A model generated the notes under the pieces. That model ran no database searches. It saw only the letters and a list, made by a program, of their open reading frames with translations, and had not been told where the DNA came from. A program made the position numbers and the translations under genes. A stretch of 64,000 nucleotides of DNA, taken from NCBI RefSeq assembly GCF_013249015.1, contig NZ_JABRPL010000001.1:668318-732317 (forward strand), in the 5' to 3' direction. This stretch comes from Rathayibacter agropyri (GTDB taxonomy: Bacteria > Actinomycetota > Actinomycetes > Actinomycetales > Microbacteriaceae). Positions 40,794 to 49,402 of the stretch are shown here, piece by piece (the stretch's first letter is position 1; each line of letters opens with the position of its first letter).

Positions 40794-40824
40794 GGCCGGG
40801 CCAGGGATGCACCCCGGCCCGGCC
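40794..40824. terminator. hairpin between convergent genes
   Basis: GGCCGGGCC (40794-40802) and GGCCCGGCC (40816-40824) form a 9-bp GC-only stem with a 13-base loop between the hydrolase and the YrdC-like gene. Confidence 0.65.
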
Positions 40825-40837
40825 GTCGTCCGTGATC

Positions 40838-40865
40838 CGCTCAGGGATTCACGCTCAGGGATTCA
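40838..40865. repeat. two tandem copies of a 14-base repeat
   Basis: CGCTCAGGGATTCA at 40838-40851 and 40852-40865. The second copy contains the stop codon of the YrdC-like gene, so the gene end was duplicated into the gap. Confidence 0.85.
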
Positions 40866-41642
40866 GTAGTACTCGCCCTGGCGGTAGTCCCAGGAGTTGA
40901 ACTGCTCCGCGAGGTTGAGCATGATCCGGTCGTAGTCCAGGCCGCGACGGATCAGCACCGGTCCCGGCGTGATCGAGCGCTCGCCGCCCTGCACGGGGAT
41001 GAGCGCGCCTGACGCGTCGACCATGGAGACCATGACGCCCTGCTCGTGGCGCGAGTCCTCATCCTTGTCTGGCTGCATGGACGAGACGTAGCCGTCAGCG
41101 GCGATGATCACGTCGGCCTCGCTCTCGATCCGCTCGCCGATGTTCGCGACGCGGCCCCGGTTGCCCACGCCCGAGGGGTTAGCGGAACTGGCGAAAATCA
41201 GGGTGCGGTCGCGCTCCCACAGGGTCGAAACGATCTGCTCGGAGGGGCGGCCAAAGCGGATGACGAAGCAGCTCGTGCCGCGTGTGTCGCGGACCAGCTC
41301 GCGGGCATCCTCGTCGATCATGTCGACGGCGTCGGCCTTCCACGGCAGGATGCAACCGAGCAGGATGTCCTGGTCCCAGTGCTTCTGGTAAAAGGCGAGA
41401 ATTTCGTCGTTGAGCTCGGCGAGTTCGGTGAGCTGCTCGATGCTCGAGCAGAGGACGACTCCTGGCTTATTGCGGTTGCGCTGCTTGGCCGAGAACTTAC
41501 GCTCGAGACCCGCCGCATCGGTCGTCATCAGGATGTAGCCGACCTTGGTCGCGCTGACGACCAACCCACCGGGAGCGGAGAGCGCATCCACCGCCTCCGC
41601 AGAAACCTGCTCACGCCATTCGATCACCGTCGTGCTGCTCAT
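40863..41642 (-). CDS. Sua5/YciO/YrdC/YwlC family protein
   Basis: A 259-residue protein with the YrdC fold, the domain that makes threonylcarbamoyl-AMP for tRNA modification. Seen: GGLVVSATKVGYILMTTD, then KFSAKQRNRNKPGVVLC, where the usual KxR pocket is modified, and FASSANPSGVGN near the usual SAN motif. The YciO-type subgroup lacks proven modification activity, so the exact role is open. GGGAG site before ATG 41642; upstream frame is not conserved. Confidence 0.78.
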   Translation of the reverse strand: MSSTTVIEWREQVSAEAVDALSAPGGLVVSATKVGYILMTTDAAGLERKFSAKQRNRNKPGVVLCSSIEQLTELAELNDEILAFYQKHWDQDILLGCILPWKADAVDMIDEDARELVRDTRGTSCFVIRFGRPSEQIVSTLWERDRTLIFASSANPSGVGNRGRVANIGERIESEADVIIAADGYVSSMQPDKDEDSRHEQGVMVSMVDASGALIPVQGGERSITPGPVLIRRGLDYDRIMLNLAEQFNSWDYRQGEYY

Positions 41643-42162
41643 TCTCTCCCTTTCGTGATGTCCGAGGACGCCGCGGCCGCGGCCGAGCCGAAGCATAGCG
41701 GATGGCCTTCGACCGGCAGGCGCGGCGTCGCGCACCGCAGCTTCCCCGTCGACGCGGTGACGGGACGCGTCGCGGCGCTCAGGCACGGGGCGGCACGCTG
41801 AGCGCGTGGCCAGCCAAAGACATGTGCTTCCGATTGGGTTGTGTGAGAGGAGGTGTGCTGTGGTGATCTTCTCAGAACACTCACGCCCGATTCTGGCGAG
41901 GGCGTCGCGAACCCTCTTGGCACCTGGCCGCTACCGATGAGCCCCGATTTCGCATCACGGAACAGATCGTCGTCCTCCTCGGGGTCGATGCCGATGGAAA
42001 ACAGGGATTGTTGAAGGGGACTCATGGCGGGCAAGACACAGAGAATGCTCGACGACTGGCAGCGAGAAGGCAGTCGCAGCGACGACCTCCACTGAGGTGC
42101 GGTCCTTCCGCACGCCCAGGTCCCACGAAGACGACCGGCGTGCGCGTTGCCCATCATTCGTC
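41643..42162. other. 520-base stretch without a confident gene
   Basis: GC content drops here compared with neighbours. Open frames on both strands are present but none has recognisable domains. A 23-codon ORF with a good ribosome site begins at 42024. The region looks like decayed or acquired sequence; no transposase, integrase or inverted terminal repeats were recognised. Confidence 0.4.
42024..42095 (+). CDS. short ORF with strong ribosome site, unknown
   Basis: A 23-residue frame starting MAGKTQRMLDDWQREG, with GAAGGGGA seven bases before the ATG. The length and the sudden stop suggest the first exon-like piece of a broken gene or a real small protein; it is unlike anything recognised. 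Charged, helix-prone, no membrane segment. Confidence 0.2.
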   Translation: MAGKTQRMLDDWQREGSRSDDLH

Positions 42163-42675
42163 CTACCACTGCTCGTCGGGTGAGACTCGCGCTTCTGCTG
42201 GTCGAGTGAGCCTACGTCGCGCAGAAACAAGAATGAGCAGGGAACCGCAGACGTTGAACGTCCACGTCGGCAAGGCAGCCGATACCGCTGGACCGAGAGC
42301 CGACGCTTGCAGGCCACCACTCACGTTCGCGCGACCCTCGGTCAACCCGACCAGAAATGCGATGGACGGAGCAACCATCACCAGTGCAGCGAGCCAAGCC
42401 GAGACCACGAGAAGCGAAGGCATGATCCGGTGGAGCCCTCGGGACGACAGCCTTCGCCGAAGTCCCACAGCCGCACACGGGACGACGAGAAGGAGAGCAC
42501 CGGGAACGGTCCCGCTCGCGGCTAGAAGCAGGAAGACAGAGGAGAAGCCGGGATCCGCAAGGTAGATGATCCCCGCTCCCGCGAGCGACAGACCGACCGG
42601 AAGAAGAACGACTATCAACGCCCACCGCGCGACCCGCGGCCAACCGGGAACGTCTACTTCGGTCGGATCTGTCAC
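42163..42675 (-). CDS. hypothetical four-helix membrane protein
   Basis: A 170-residue protein with four hydrophobic stretches (about residues 17-38, 45-67, 84-107, 136-152) separated by short Arg-rich loops; no motif recognised. GTG start with a weak ribosome site. It lies 18 bases downstream of a small secreted-protein gene and is probably co-transcribed. GC content is lower than in flanking genes, suggesting transfer. Confidence 0.5.
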   Translation of the reverse strand: MTDPTEVDVPGWPRVARWALIVVLLPVGLSLAGAGIIYLADPGFSSVFLLLAASGTVPGALLLVVPCAAVGLRRRLSSRGLHRIMPSLLVVSAWLAALVMVAPSIAFLVGLTEGRANVSGGLQASALGPAVSAALPTWTFNVCGSLLILVSARRRLTRPAEARVSPDEQW

Positions 42676-42693
42676 GGGATCTGCGCGAGGTTG

Positions 42694-43041
42694 TCAGCGA
42701 ATTTCTGCCAGTTTGCTGACGCGAGAAGAACATATCGCCAGCTGCGCGTTGAGAGGGAGCGTGACTGCGATATCATCTCGTCCAGACCCAAGGCTAACCG
42801 TCGACGCAGACCGCCCGATGTCCTCAGGAAGCCTTAATACAGTGCCGGCTTCATCGAGTAAAGACGCAGACTTATCCGCAGATTCTGAAGAATCGGGAGC
42901 GAGAGCAGTAATCAGCCCGATCGGGTCCGACAGGGACAGCGTCGGGGCAGTTTCGAGACCCTGCGCCGCAGGCACGGATCCGACCGATGCGGCAAGGAGG
43001 AAAATCGCTGTTCCCATGACGACAAAGTAGCGTGATTTCAT
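42694..43041 (-). CDS. hypothetical secreted protein, possibly a truncated larger protein
   Basis: About 115 residues. MKSRYFVVMGTAIFLLAASVGSVPAAQG is (in two parts, basic then hydrophobic) a clear signal peptide with cleavage after AAQ or nearby. The mature part is Ser/Asp/Leu-rich and ends in DIAVTLPLNAQLAICSS, which resembles the beginning of strand-rich segments in larger actinobacterial secreted proteins. It may therefore be the remnant of a longer gene. An in-frame ATG at 43056 is an alternative start. AT-rich relative to the window. Confidence 0.45.
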   Translation of the reverse strand: MKSRYFVVMGTAIFLLAASVGSVPAAQGLETAPTLSLSDPIGLITALAPDSSESADKSASLLDEAGTVLRLPEDIGRSASTVSLGSGRDDIAVTLPLNAQLAICSSRVSKLAEIR

Positions 43042-43384
43042 AAAGCCTTCTTTCATACCGGCCGGAAACGAGCGTGGACCGCGACAATTCGAGCCCCGCG
43101 ACAAGTGTGAGCAGGCGTGAGTGAATCTCGGCACAGTGGCGTATCACAAAGTCGAAGTGGCGCGCCGCCTGCGGTGAGCCTCCCCGAAGTGTGACTGAGA
43201 GGTGGTCGCGCTCTCGTCCCGACATGGAGTTCGAGCGAGAGGCACGGCCGTGTCAGCCCGCCCAGCAGCGTCACCGAGCGTGAATTGACGCGGACGTCCT
43301 GCCTACGACGTTCCTCACGTAACGCTTGTACGCACCGGGCGCCGCACGGCCAAGGGCTTGCCGTCGCCGTCGTAGGCTTGCCCG
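43042..43384. other. 343-base gap, no gene recognised
   Basis: Between the small secreted-protein gene and the divergent M20 peptidase. It holds the peptidase promoter (TAGGCT at 43373-43378) and otherwise no ORF with coding character, repeat or RNA gene that I could identify. Confidence 0.5.
43373..43378 (+). promoter_or_regulatory. -10 box for leaderless M20 peptidase transcript
   Basis: TAGGCT, 6 bases before the GTG at 43385. Confidence 0.5.
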
Positions 43385-44737
43385 GTGAAAACGACCGCGC
43401 TCGAGCGCTTCCAGGCCCTGCTGCGGGTCAATACGGTCTCGCACACGGACGAAACGGCGACCGACTGGAGCCGCTTCCGCGCGTTCCGGGATCTCGTGGC
43501 CGAGCTCTACCCCGCCCTGCACGCCGCCCTCGAGTTCGAGACCGTCGCCGGGCACTCCCTCCTCTGGCGCTGGCGCGGCCAGGAGCCGGGCGAGCCCGCC
43601 GTGCTGATGGCGCACTACGACGTGGTCAGCGTCACCGCGTCGGAGTGGTCACACCCTCCCTTCGCGGCCGAGACCGTCGTCAGCGCCGACGGCCGCACCT
43701 CCGTGGTGGCGCGCGGTGCACTGGACGACAAAGGCTCCCTCGTGGCGCTCCTCGAGGCGGTCGAGGCGGCGGTTCTGCGCGGCGAGCGTCCGCGCCACGA
43801 CGTCTACCTCCTGTCCACGCACAACGAGGAGACCGCCGGCGATGGGGCGCCTGCCGTCGTGGCACTCCTCGCCGCTCGCGACGTCCGCCCGCGCTTCGTG
43901 CTCGATGAGGGCGGCAGCGTGCGGCACGGGATGCTGCCCGGCGTCTCGACTCCGATCGCGGTGATCGGTGTGACGGAGCGCGGGATCATGAATCTCGAGC
44001 TGACCTGCCGCGCTGTCGGCGGACATGCCTCCGCGCCGCCCCCGCCTCCCGGGCTCCTCGCCACTCAGCGACTCGCGCGCGCGATCCACCGGCTGAGTGA
44101 GAATCCGTTCCCCTCTACTCTGCCGGAGCCGATCGCCGAGTTGGTGCGCGCTGCGTCCGCGTACGCCGACCCCGCCCACGCGGTCTGGTATTCCCGCCCG
44201 CACGAGCATCCGGAGGCCGTCATCGGCGCCCTCGCGGCGCACTCCCACCGTGCGGCGGCGATGCTGCGCACGACGGTCGCGATCACCGAGCTGCGTGGGA
44301 GCACCGGGGCGAACGTTCTCGCCTCCCGCGCCAGTGCCACCGCGAACGTGCGGATCAACCCGGGCGGGACCGTCGCGGGAGTGGTCGAGCGTATCCGGGC
44401 GGTCATCGATGATCCCGAGGTCGAGGTGACCGTCAAGGTCGCGCAGGAGCCTTCCCCCGTCTCCTCCACCGGCACGCCCGGCGACGGCGGGCCGTACGAC
44501 GTCCTGCACGACGTGGTGCAGGAGTCGTTCCCGGACGCGATCGTTGCCCCTTACGTGCAGACCGGCGGCAGCGACGCCCGCCACTTCCACGCCATCAGCG
44601 ACAACGTCTACCGCTTTATCCCCTTCGAGATCAGTCCGCGGCACCAACTCGGGGTCCACGGGGTCGACGAGTCGGTCGAGGTCGACCAGTTCGAGCGGGC
44701 TATCGACTTCTACGCGCGGCTGCTCGGCCGGCTCTGA
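43385..44737 (+). CDS. M20 family metallopeptidase (PM20D1-like)
   Basis: A 450-residue zinc-dependent amidohydrolase/carboxypeptidase. Metal-site motifs are intact: MAHYDVVSV (His), RGALDDKGSL (bridging Asp), STHNEETAGDG (catalytic and metal Glu), FVLDEGGSV and the C-terminal HQLGVHGVDESVE. The dimerisation lid lies between VGGHASAP and INPGGTV. No signal peptide, so it acts in the cytoplasm. The subgroup includes N-acyl-amino-acid hydrolases; the substrate is not predictable. GTG start behind a TAGGCT box. Confidence 0.9.
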   Translation: MKTTALERFQALLRVNTVSHTDETATDWSRFRAFRDLVAELYPALHAALEFETVAGHSLLWRWRGQEPGEPAVLMAHYDVVSVTASEWSHPPFAAETVVSADGRTSVVARGALDDKGSLVALLEAVEAAVLRGERPRHDVYLLSTHNEETAGDGAPAVVALLAARDVRPRFVLDEGGSVRHGMLPGVSTPIAVIGVTERGIMNLELTCRAVGGHASAPPPPPGLLATQRLARAIHRLSENPFPSTLPEPIAELVRAASAYADPAHAVWYSRPHEHPEAVIGALAAHSHRAAAMLRTTVAITELRGSTGANVLASRASATANVRINPGGTVAGVVERIRAVIDDPEVEVTVKVAQEPSPVSSTGTPGDGGPYDVLHDVVQESFPDAIVAPYVQTGGSDARHFHAISDNVYRFIPFEISPRHQLGVHGVDESVEVDQFERAIDFYARLLGRL

Positions 44738-44953
44738 GGCCGTCGGCCGTTCGCCCAGGCTGCGGCCGTGCCCATATCTTGCCCGCGCCCTCAACCTGGG
44801 AGAAGCGTTCAATGACGCGCCAGTCGGTGTTGGCCGCACGTTCATCCCGCGATGATGGACTGGTCACAGCGGGGCCGCCTCCGCTGACACAGTTCGCAAG
44901 TACCGAAGCCGGGTCGCGTGACCCGGCCCCGCCGATCGTGGAACCCGAGGATC

Positions 44954-45907
44954 ATGTCCCTCCGCCAGGCCGAATACCCCCGGCCCCACCACTTCATCCT
45001 TCACCTCAGCGACACCCACTTCATCGCGGGTGACGGCGGTCTCTACGGCTCGGACGTCGACAGCGAGGCCCAGTTGCGCCTGCTGTTTGACGAGGTCGAG
45101 GAGTCCGGCGGCCGTCCGGAGGCGATCGTCATCACGGGTGACCTCGCCGACAAGGGCGCGCCGGAGGCGTACGCCAAGCTCCGCGCGATCGTCGAGCCCG
45201 CGGCCGAGCGTCTCGGCGCCGAGGTGATCTGGGTGATGGGCAATCACGACGACCGCGGGGCCTTCCGCGCGGGCCTGCTCGACCAGCTGCCCACCTCCCA
45301 GCCCATCGATCGAGTGCACGACGTGAACGGCCTGCGGATCATCGCGCTCGACTCCACGGTGCCGGGCGCCCACCACGGCGAAATCTCGGGCGCCCAGCTC
45401 GACTGGCTTGCGGAGGAGCTCTCGAGCCCGGCGCCGCACGGCACGATCCTGGCCCTGCACCACCCGCCGGTCCCCAGCGTGCTCGACCTCTCGGTGCTCG
45501 TGGAGCTGCGCGACCAGCCCGCGCTGGCCGAGGTGCTCGAGGGATCGGACGTCCGCAGCATCATCGCCGGTCATCTGCACTACTCGTCTACCGCGATGTT
45601 CGCGGGCATCCCGGTATCCGTCGCCTCCGCCACGTGCTACACGCAGGATCTGAACGTGGCGGTGGGCGGGACGCGAGCCCGCAACGGCGCCCAGGCGTTC
45701 AACCTGATCCACGTCTACGACGGCACGGTGCTGCACTCGGTCGTACCGATCGGCGCCTCCACGGAGGTCTCGTACGTGTCGGCCGTCGAGACGCAGCGCA
45801 TCCTCGCGGATCACGGCGTCGAGATTGCGGCGGCGAGCGCGGCTCCCCTCGAGCAGGCCGAGGCGCTCTACCCGCCGCTCGTCGAGCGCACGGCCGTTAG
45901 CGCGTAG
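44954..45907 (+). CDS. Rv0805-like cyclic nucleotide phosphodiesterase
   Basis: A 317-residue class III metallophosphoesterase. Binuclear metal motifs: [27 protein letters not shown] and AGHLHYSS. Overall sequence, including [31 protein letters not shown] and [12 protein letters not shown], closely follows Mycobacterium tuberculosis Rv0805, which hydrolyses 2',3'- and 3',5'-cyclic nucleotides. ATG 44954 has GAGG upstream; the GTG at 44918 is less likely. Its C-terminal 50 residues differ from Rv0805. The gene ends 55 bases before the inverted repeat array. Confidence 0.88.
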   Translation: MSLRQAEYPRPHHFILHLSDTHFIAGDGGLYGSDVDSEAQLRLLFDEVEESGGRPEAIVITGDLADKGAPEAYAKLRAIVEPAAERLGAEVIWVMGNHDDRGAFRAGLLDQLPTSQPIDRVHDVNGLRIIALDSTVPGAHHGEISGAQLDWLAEELSSPAPHGTILALHHPPVPSVLDLSVLVELRDQPALAEVLEGSDVRSIIAGHLHYSSTAMFAGIPVSVASATCYTQDLNVAVGGTRARNGAQAFNLIHVYDGTVLHSVVPIGASTEVSYVSAVETQRILADHGVEIAAASAAPLEQAEALYPPLVERTAVSA

Positions 45908-45961
45908 CAGCGCTCGGTCGGTCGGCGCGCGCTCTCCGGGCGCCCCCGCCTCGCGAGATCC

Positions 45962-46219
45962 GTGCGATCTGCAGGAGTCTGTGCGATGTGCAGGGCCTGG
46001 TGCGATGTGCAGGACCTAGTGCGATGTGCAGGTGACCTCGCGCTGAGAGCGTTCTCTTCCGCGTCACTCCCCCAGCCGGGGCGAGAACTCCTGCACACCG
46101 CACAGACTCCTGCACATCGCACAAACTCCTGCACACCGCACAGACTCCTGCACACCGCACAGACTCCTGCACACCGCACGAAGGCCTGCACACCGCACCG
46201 GAGCCTGCAGATGGTGCGG
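45962..46219. repeat. head-to-head array of a 19-base repeat (4 + about 7 copies)
   Basis: Four copies of GTGCGATGTGCAGGAGTCT-like units run at 45962-46037. After a 49-base spacer, about seven copies in the opposite orientation (ACTCCTGCACACCGCACAG) run at 46087-46219, the last two degenerate. The 19-base period is exact throughout. The array fills the gap between two convergent genes, so any transcript through it could fold into a very long hairpin. Confidence 0.9.
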
Positions 46220-46227
46220 GAGCCGGC

Positions 46228-47772
46228 TCAGTCCGGGCGCTCCCAGGGCGCCGGGATCGGGTAGTACTCCTCGAGGAAGCCGATGACCGCCTTGGTGCGT
46301 GCCTCCGCCGAAATCTCGGGGAAGCTGCCGTCGTTGAGACAGAAGAAATCGACACCGCGGTTCTTGAGAAGCTTGCGCATGTCCTTCAGACCCTGGTGCA
46401 TCGTCGTGTCGACGTACTTCACGGCTGCGTTCTCCTGCACGACTGCACGGCCGGTCATCAGCGCGTAGTAGTGGTACAGCGAGTTGGTGACGGAGACGTC
46501 GCTCGCCGAGCGGAAGCGGCTCGCGGCCGTGGCGGTGAACTCGGGCTCGAACTCCGCCTCGAGTTCGGCCATCACGCTTTTGCGCAGCGGAGTGGCCGCG
46601 TGCTCCAGGTGCCTCGTCGTCATCGCCCCGAAGCGCTCGCGCAGCAAGCGGCGGTTGACCCGGGCGGCGTTCTCGAAGCCGCTGCGGGAGGCGTTGGAGT
46701 CGCCCATCCCGATGCGCGTGGTCGCCTCGATGAACTTGGTTATGCCTCCGGGCGAGAAGAAGATCGACGGGTCGACGGGGCGCCCGAAGAACATGTCGTC
46801 GTTGGAGTAGAGGAAGTGCTCGGCCAGCCCCGGGATGCGGTGCAACTGGCTCTCGACCGCGTGCGAGTTGTGGGTGGGCAGAACCGAAAGATCGCGGAAG
46901 TGGTCCTCGCTGCGCACCAGCGTCACGTCAGGGTGCTCGTCGAGCCAGCGCGGGCGCGGGGAATCGGTGACGATGTAGATGCGGCGGATCCACGGGGCAT
47001 ACATGTAGACGCTGCGCAGGGCGTACTTCAACTCGTCGATCTGGCGAAAGCGCGCCGGGGCGTCGTCGCCCTCGCCGACGACGTAGCTGGCCATCCGTGC
47101 GGCCCGAGCTCGCTGGAATTCGAGGTCGGTGCCGTCGACCCAGGAGAAGACGATGTCAATATCGAAGCGGATGTCGCTCACCAACGGCTCGAACATTCCC
47201 TCGAACGTCGGCCAGGTGCGACCGTACGCCTCAACGTGGGCATCGATCGCCTCGGCGACGGGGAGGCTGTTGCGCATCAGGGCATTCTCGGCGGGAGTGA
47301 TGATCTCCTCCTCGCCCACCTTCCACAGCTCGAGCCGGACGCCGCTGCGGGCGCCGTAGCGGAGGGAGCCGGTCGAGGACACCCGCGGGCGGAAGAGCTT
47401 GAATACCGAGGCACGCGGATACGGGGCGAGCACGCCCTCCGCCAGCAACTGCGCCGGCGTGCCCCGCTTGTCGATTGTCTTCGCGTAGAAGGGCTCGGTC
47501 GCGAAGGCGCGGGCGAGCAGGGTCGCGAGCTCGGCGCCAAGGGCACGGTCGACCGCGAGGAAGGGCGAGCCGTTGGTGCCGCGAATCAACCGGTACGGGA
47601 ATTCGGCTGCATCCAGCACCTCACCGAGGGTGATCAGGTCTTCGGTCCAGGCCGCGCGCGGGGTCGTACTCGAGTTCACCAGCGAGAACAGACCGGCGTG
47701 CACCACGACGTCGTCGCGGTCGAAGTGACGCGGGCGCAGGAGTGGTGACTGCAGAGCACGGACAGAAGGCAT
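46228..47772 (-). CDS. Stealth family sugar-phosphate transferase
   Basis: A 514-residue enzyme of the Stealth family, which moves hexose-1-phosphate onto surface polysaccharides. The four conserved regions appear in order: DIDIVFSWVDGTD (CR1), RFRQIDELKYALRSVYMYAPW with IYIVTDSPRPRWL (CR2), THNSHAVESQLHRIPGLAEHFLYSNDDMFFG (CR3, quoted in parts) and FFCLNDGSF (CR4). The first 180 residues are unassigned. ATG 47772 is preferred over 47781 because GATAAT lies exactly 7 bases before it. No capsule genes are adjacent. Confidence 0.88.
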   Translation of the reverse strand: MPSVRALQSPLLRPRHFDRDDVVVHAGLFSLVNSSTTPRAAWTEDLITLGEVLDAAEFPYRLIRGTNGSPFLAVDRALGAELATLLARAFATEPFYAKTIDKRGTPAQLLAEGVLAPYPRASVFKLFRPRVSSTGSLRYGARSGVRLELWKVGEEEIITPAENALMRNSLPVAEAIDAHVEAYGRTWPTFEGMFEPLVSDIRFDIDIVFSWVDGTDLEFQRARAARMASYVVGEGDDAPARFRQIDELKYALRSVYMYAPWIRRIYIVTDSPRPRWLDEHPDVTLVRSEDHFRDLSVLPTHNSHAVESQLHRIPGLAEHFLYSNDDMFFGRPVDPSIFFSPGGITKFIEATTRIGMGDSNASRSGFENAARVNRRLLRERFGAMTTRHLEHAATPLRKSVMAELEAEFEPEFTATAASRFRSASDVSVTNSLYHYYALMTGRAVVQENAAVKYVDTTMHQGLKDMRKLLKNRGVDFFCLNDGSFPEISAEARTKAVIGFLEEYYPIPAPWERPD

Positions 47773-47779
47773 GATTGAC

Positions 47780-47785
47780 ATTATC
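47780..47785 (-). promoter_or_regulatory. -10 box for leaderless Stealth gene transcript
   Basis: GATAAT on the minus strand, 7 bases before the ATG at 47772; it argues against the ATG three codons upstream, which overlaps it. Confidence 0.5.
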
Positions 47786-47816
47786 CGCCGTGCGTTTCGT
47801 CTCTGTGACCGGTCGG

Positions 47817-49328
47817 TCAGCTTGACAGCGACTCCAGACGCGCTAGTGCCTTCCGTGCGGACGTCGCCGCTCTCTCGGCTCGATGCGACTCCTCAGCGAA
47901 CATCGCTCCGAGCGCAAAGGCACCGTCGCCGCTGCGGTCACCCTCGTGCAGGATCAGCTCGCGTACGGCGAGCGCGTCGCGCTCCTCCCCCAGCGCATCG
48001 GCCAGCGCCTCGCCCGCCTTCGCCAGCGAGCGACGACGCGCTCCGACAGTCGCAGGCACCACCGCTCGCCAGGCCTCGACCGTGTAACGGAGGCGCTTTG
48101 CCGCCTTCCGCAGGTCGTGCCGTGCCTCGAGGGAGCCGCCCTTCGCGGCCGCGCGGGCGGCGGCGATCCGCGTGAGGTCCTTCTTGACGGAGCGGCGGAC
48201 CACTCTCCTGGCGCTCGACGCGGCCGTCGCCGTGCGTGGCGACTCGGCGAGCAGCGCGTCGAGCGAGGCGAGCAGCGCTAGGTAGCGTTCGCCGCGCAGG
48301 GTATGGGCGACATGGTCCAGCGCCGCGGCGTGCCTCCGCTCGATCGCGTCGAGGAGGGCGGACGGGAGGCTCGGAGCGCCATCGATGGGCGTGCGCAGCC
48401 GGACGCCGAGCACCTCCTGGTCGCGGGCGGAGCCGAGGACGCCGCCCAGCCAGCCCAACTCGGCGCGCAGCGGATCGGTCGCCGCCCGGTCGAGCACGGA
48501 GCGGGATGCGGCGAGGACGCAGCGCAGGCGCCGGGTCAGCACACGCATCCGATGCAGAGCGCCGTCGGCTCCCAGGCGGACACTCGGATCGACAGCGCGG
48601 AGTTCGCCCAGGAGGGAGCGAACCGCGGCGAGCGCCGCTTCCCCGCCGTCGCGCGGCTCCGGAACCGAATCATCAATCGGGCCGCCGGTGGCTCGCGCGA
48701 GCTTCGAGGCACTGGCGGCGGAGCGGGCGCCTCCCGCAAAGAGGCGTTGCTCGATTGCGTCGAGCACGGCCTCGCCCTCCTCGCCCGCGGTCTCGACCAG
48801 CTCGACCTCCCACTCGCGCCAGCGGCGCTCGCGGCCAGTGCGCTCATCGTGGGCAACCACGAGGTCGTCGGCGATCTCGGCCAGCTGTCGGCCGTCGGCG
48901 TCACAAGCCCGAGTGATGGAGCGAACCGTTTCGAGCCGCGCGAGTGGCTCCAACGGCGCGTGGCCGACGTGGCCGAGGACGGCATCGCGAACGGCGAAGG
49001 GTACGGTCCGTGTCTCGGTCAGTGGCACATGGATCTCGGTCCGGCCGACCGCGCCGGGCAGCTTCACATGCCAGCCCTGGTCCGCACCGCCCTCGCGCCT
49101 CCTTAGCGTTATCCGAGCCCGCGACAGTGCGCGGTCGGCGGTGTCGAAGTACTCGGCACGGAGGGCCACCGGCTTCTCAGCGCGGATCGCGGCGACGGGA
49201 CCGGCGCCGGTGAGATCCGGCAGGTGTGTCTCGGCGTCCACGTCGTACGTGCGCTCGATCTCGGTCTGCACTCTGCGCCCACCGTCCGTCGTGAACGTCG
49301 CCGACTCGTTCTGCGCACCACTGCCCAT
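47817..49328 (-). CDS. CYTH and CHAD domain protein
   Basis: A 503-residue protein. The N-terminal CYTH (triphosphate tunnel) domain starts with the charged strand TEIERTYDVD and continues to about residue 210 (WREWEVELVE); the helical, His/Arg-rich CHAD domain follows (residues 235-500, LHRMRVLTRRLR and RHDLRKAAKRLRYTVEA). CHAD binds polyphosphate, and CYTH partners often hydrolyse or sense triphosphates, so a role with polyphosphate granules is likely. ATG 49328 chosen because the upstream part of the frame is Arg-rich and unconserved. Divergent from oligopeptidase B. Confidence 0.87.
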   Translation of the reverse strand: MGSGAQNESATFTTDGGRRVQTEIERTYDVDAETHLPDLTGAGPVAAIRAEKPVALRAEYFDTADRALSRARITLRRREGGADQGWHVKLPGAVGRTEIHVPLTETRTVPFAVRDAVLGHVGHAPLEPLARLETVRSITRACDADGRQLAEIADDLVVAHDERTGRERRWREWEVELVETAGEEGEAVLDAIEQRLFAGGARSAASASKLARATGGPIDDSVPEPRDGGEAALAAVRSLLGELRAVDPSVRLGADGALHRMRVLTRRLRCVLAASRSVLDRAATDPLRAELGWLGGVLGSARDQEVLGVRLRTPIDGAPSLPSALLDAIERRHAAALDHVAHTLRGERYLALLASLDALLAESPRTATAASSARRVVRRSVKKDLTRIAAARAAAKGGSLEARHDLRKAAKRLRYTVEAWRAVVPATVGARRRSLAKAGEALADALGEERDALAVRELILHEGDRSGDGAFALGAMFAEESHRAERAATSARKALARLESLSS

Positions 49329-49390
49329 GCTCCATTGTGGCCGCTTGCCGCCGCGGGCGGGCACCCGGCGCCCGAGAGCGCGCCTCACCC

Positions 49391-49396
49391 TAGGGT
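49391..49396 (+). promoter_or_regulatory. -10 box for leaderless oligopeptidase transcript
   Basis: TAGGGT, 6 bases before the ATG at 49403. Confidence 0.5.
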
Positions 49397-49402
49397 GGAG
49401 GG

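Noticed and set aside
41639-42169. 176-codon minus-strand frame in the GC-poor gap
   Set aside because: No domain was recognised, its 3' part overlaps the upstream region and start of the YrdC-like gene, and codon usage does not look coding. A short inner stretch (SPLQQSLFSIGIDPEEDDD) looked protein-like but could not be tied to any family.
45962-46219. CRISPR array
   Set aside because: Units are contiguous with no unique spacers between them, and they switch orientation; no cas genes are in the window.
45868-46355. Open frames reading through the 19-base array with repeated VCAVCRS-like peptides
   Set aside because: The period of 19 is not a multiple of three, the frames end in neighbouring genes' antisense, and there is no ribosome site. 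The repeats are DNA-level, not a Cys-rich protein.
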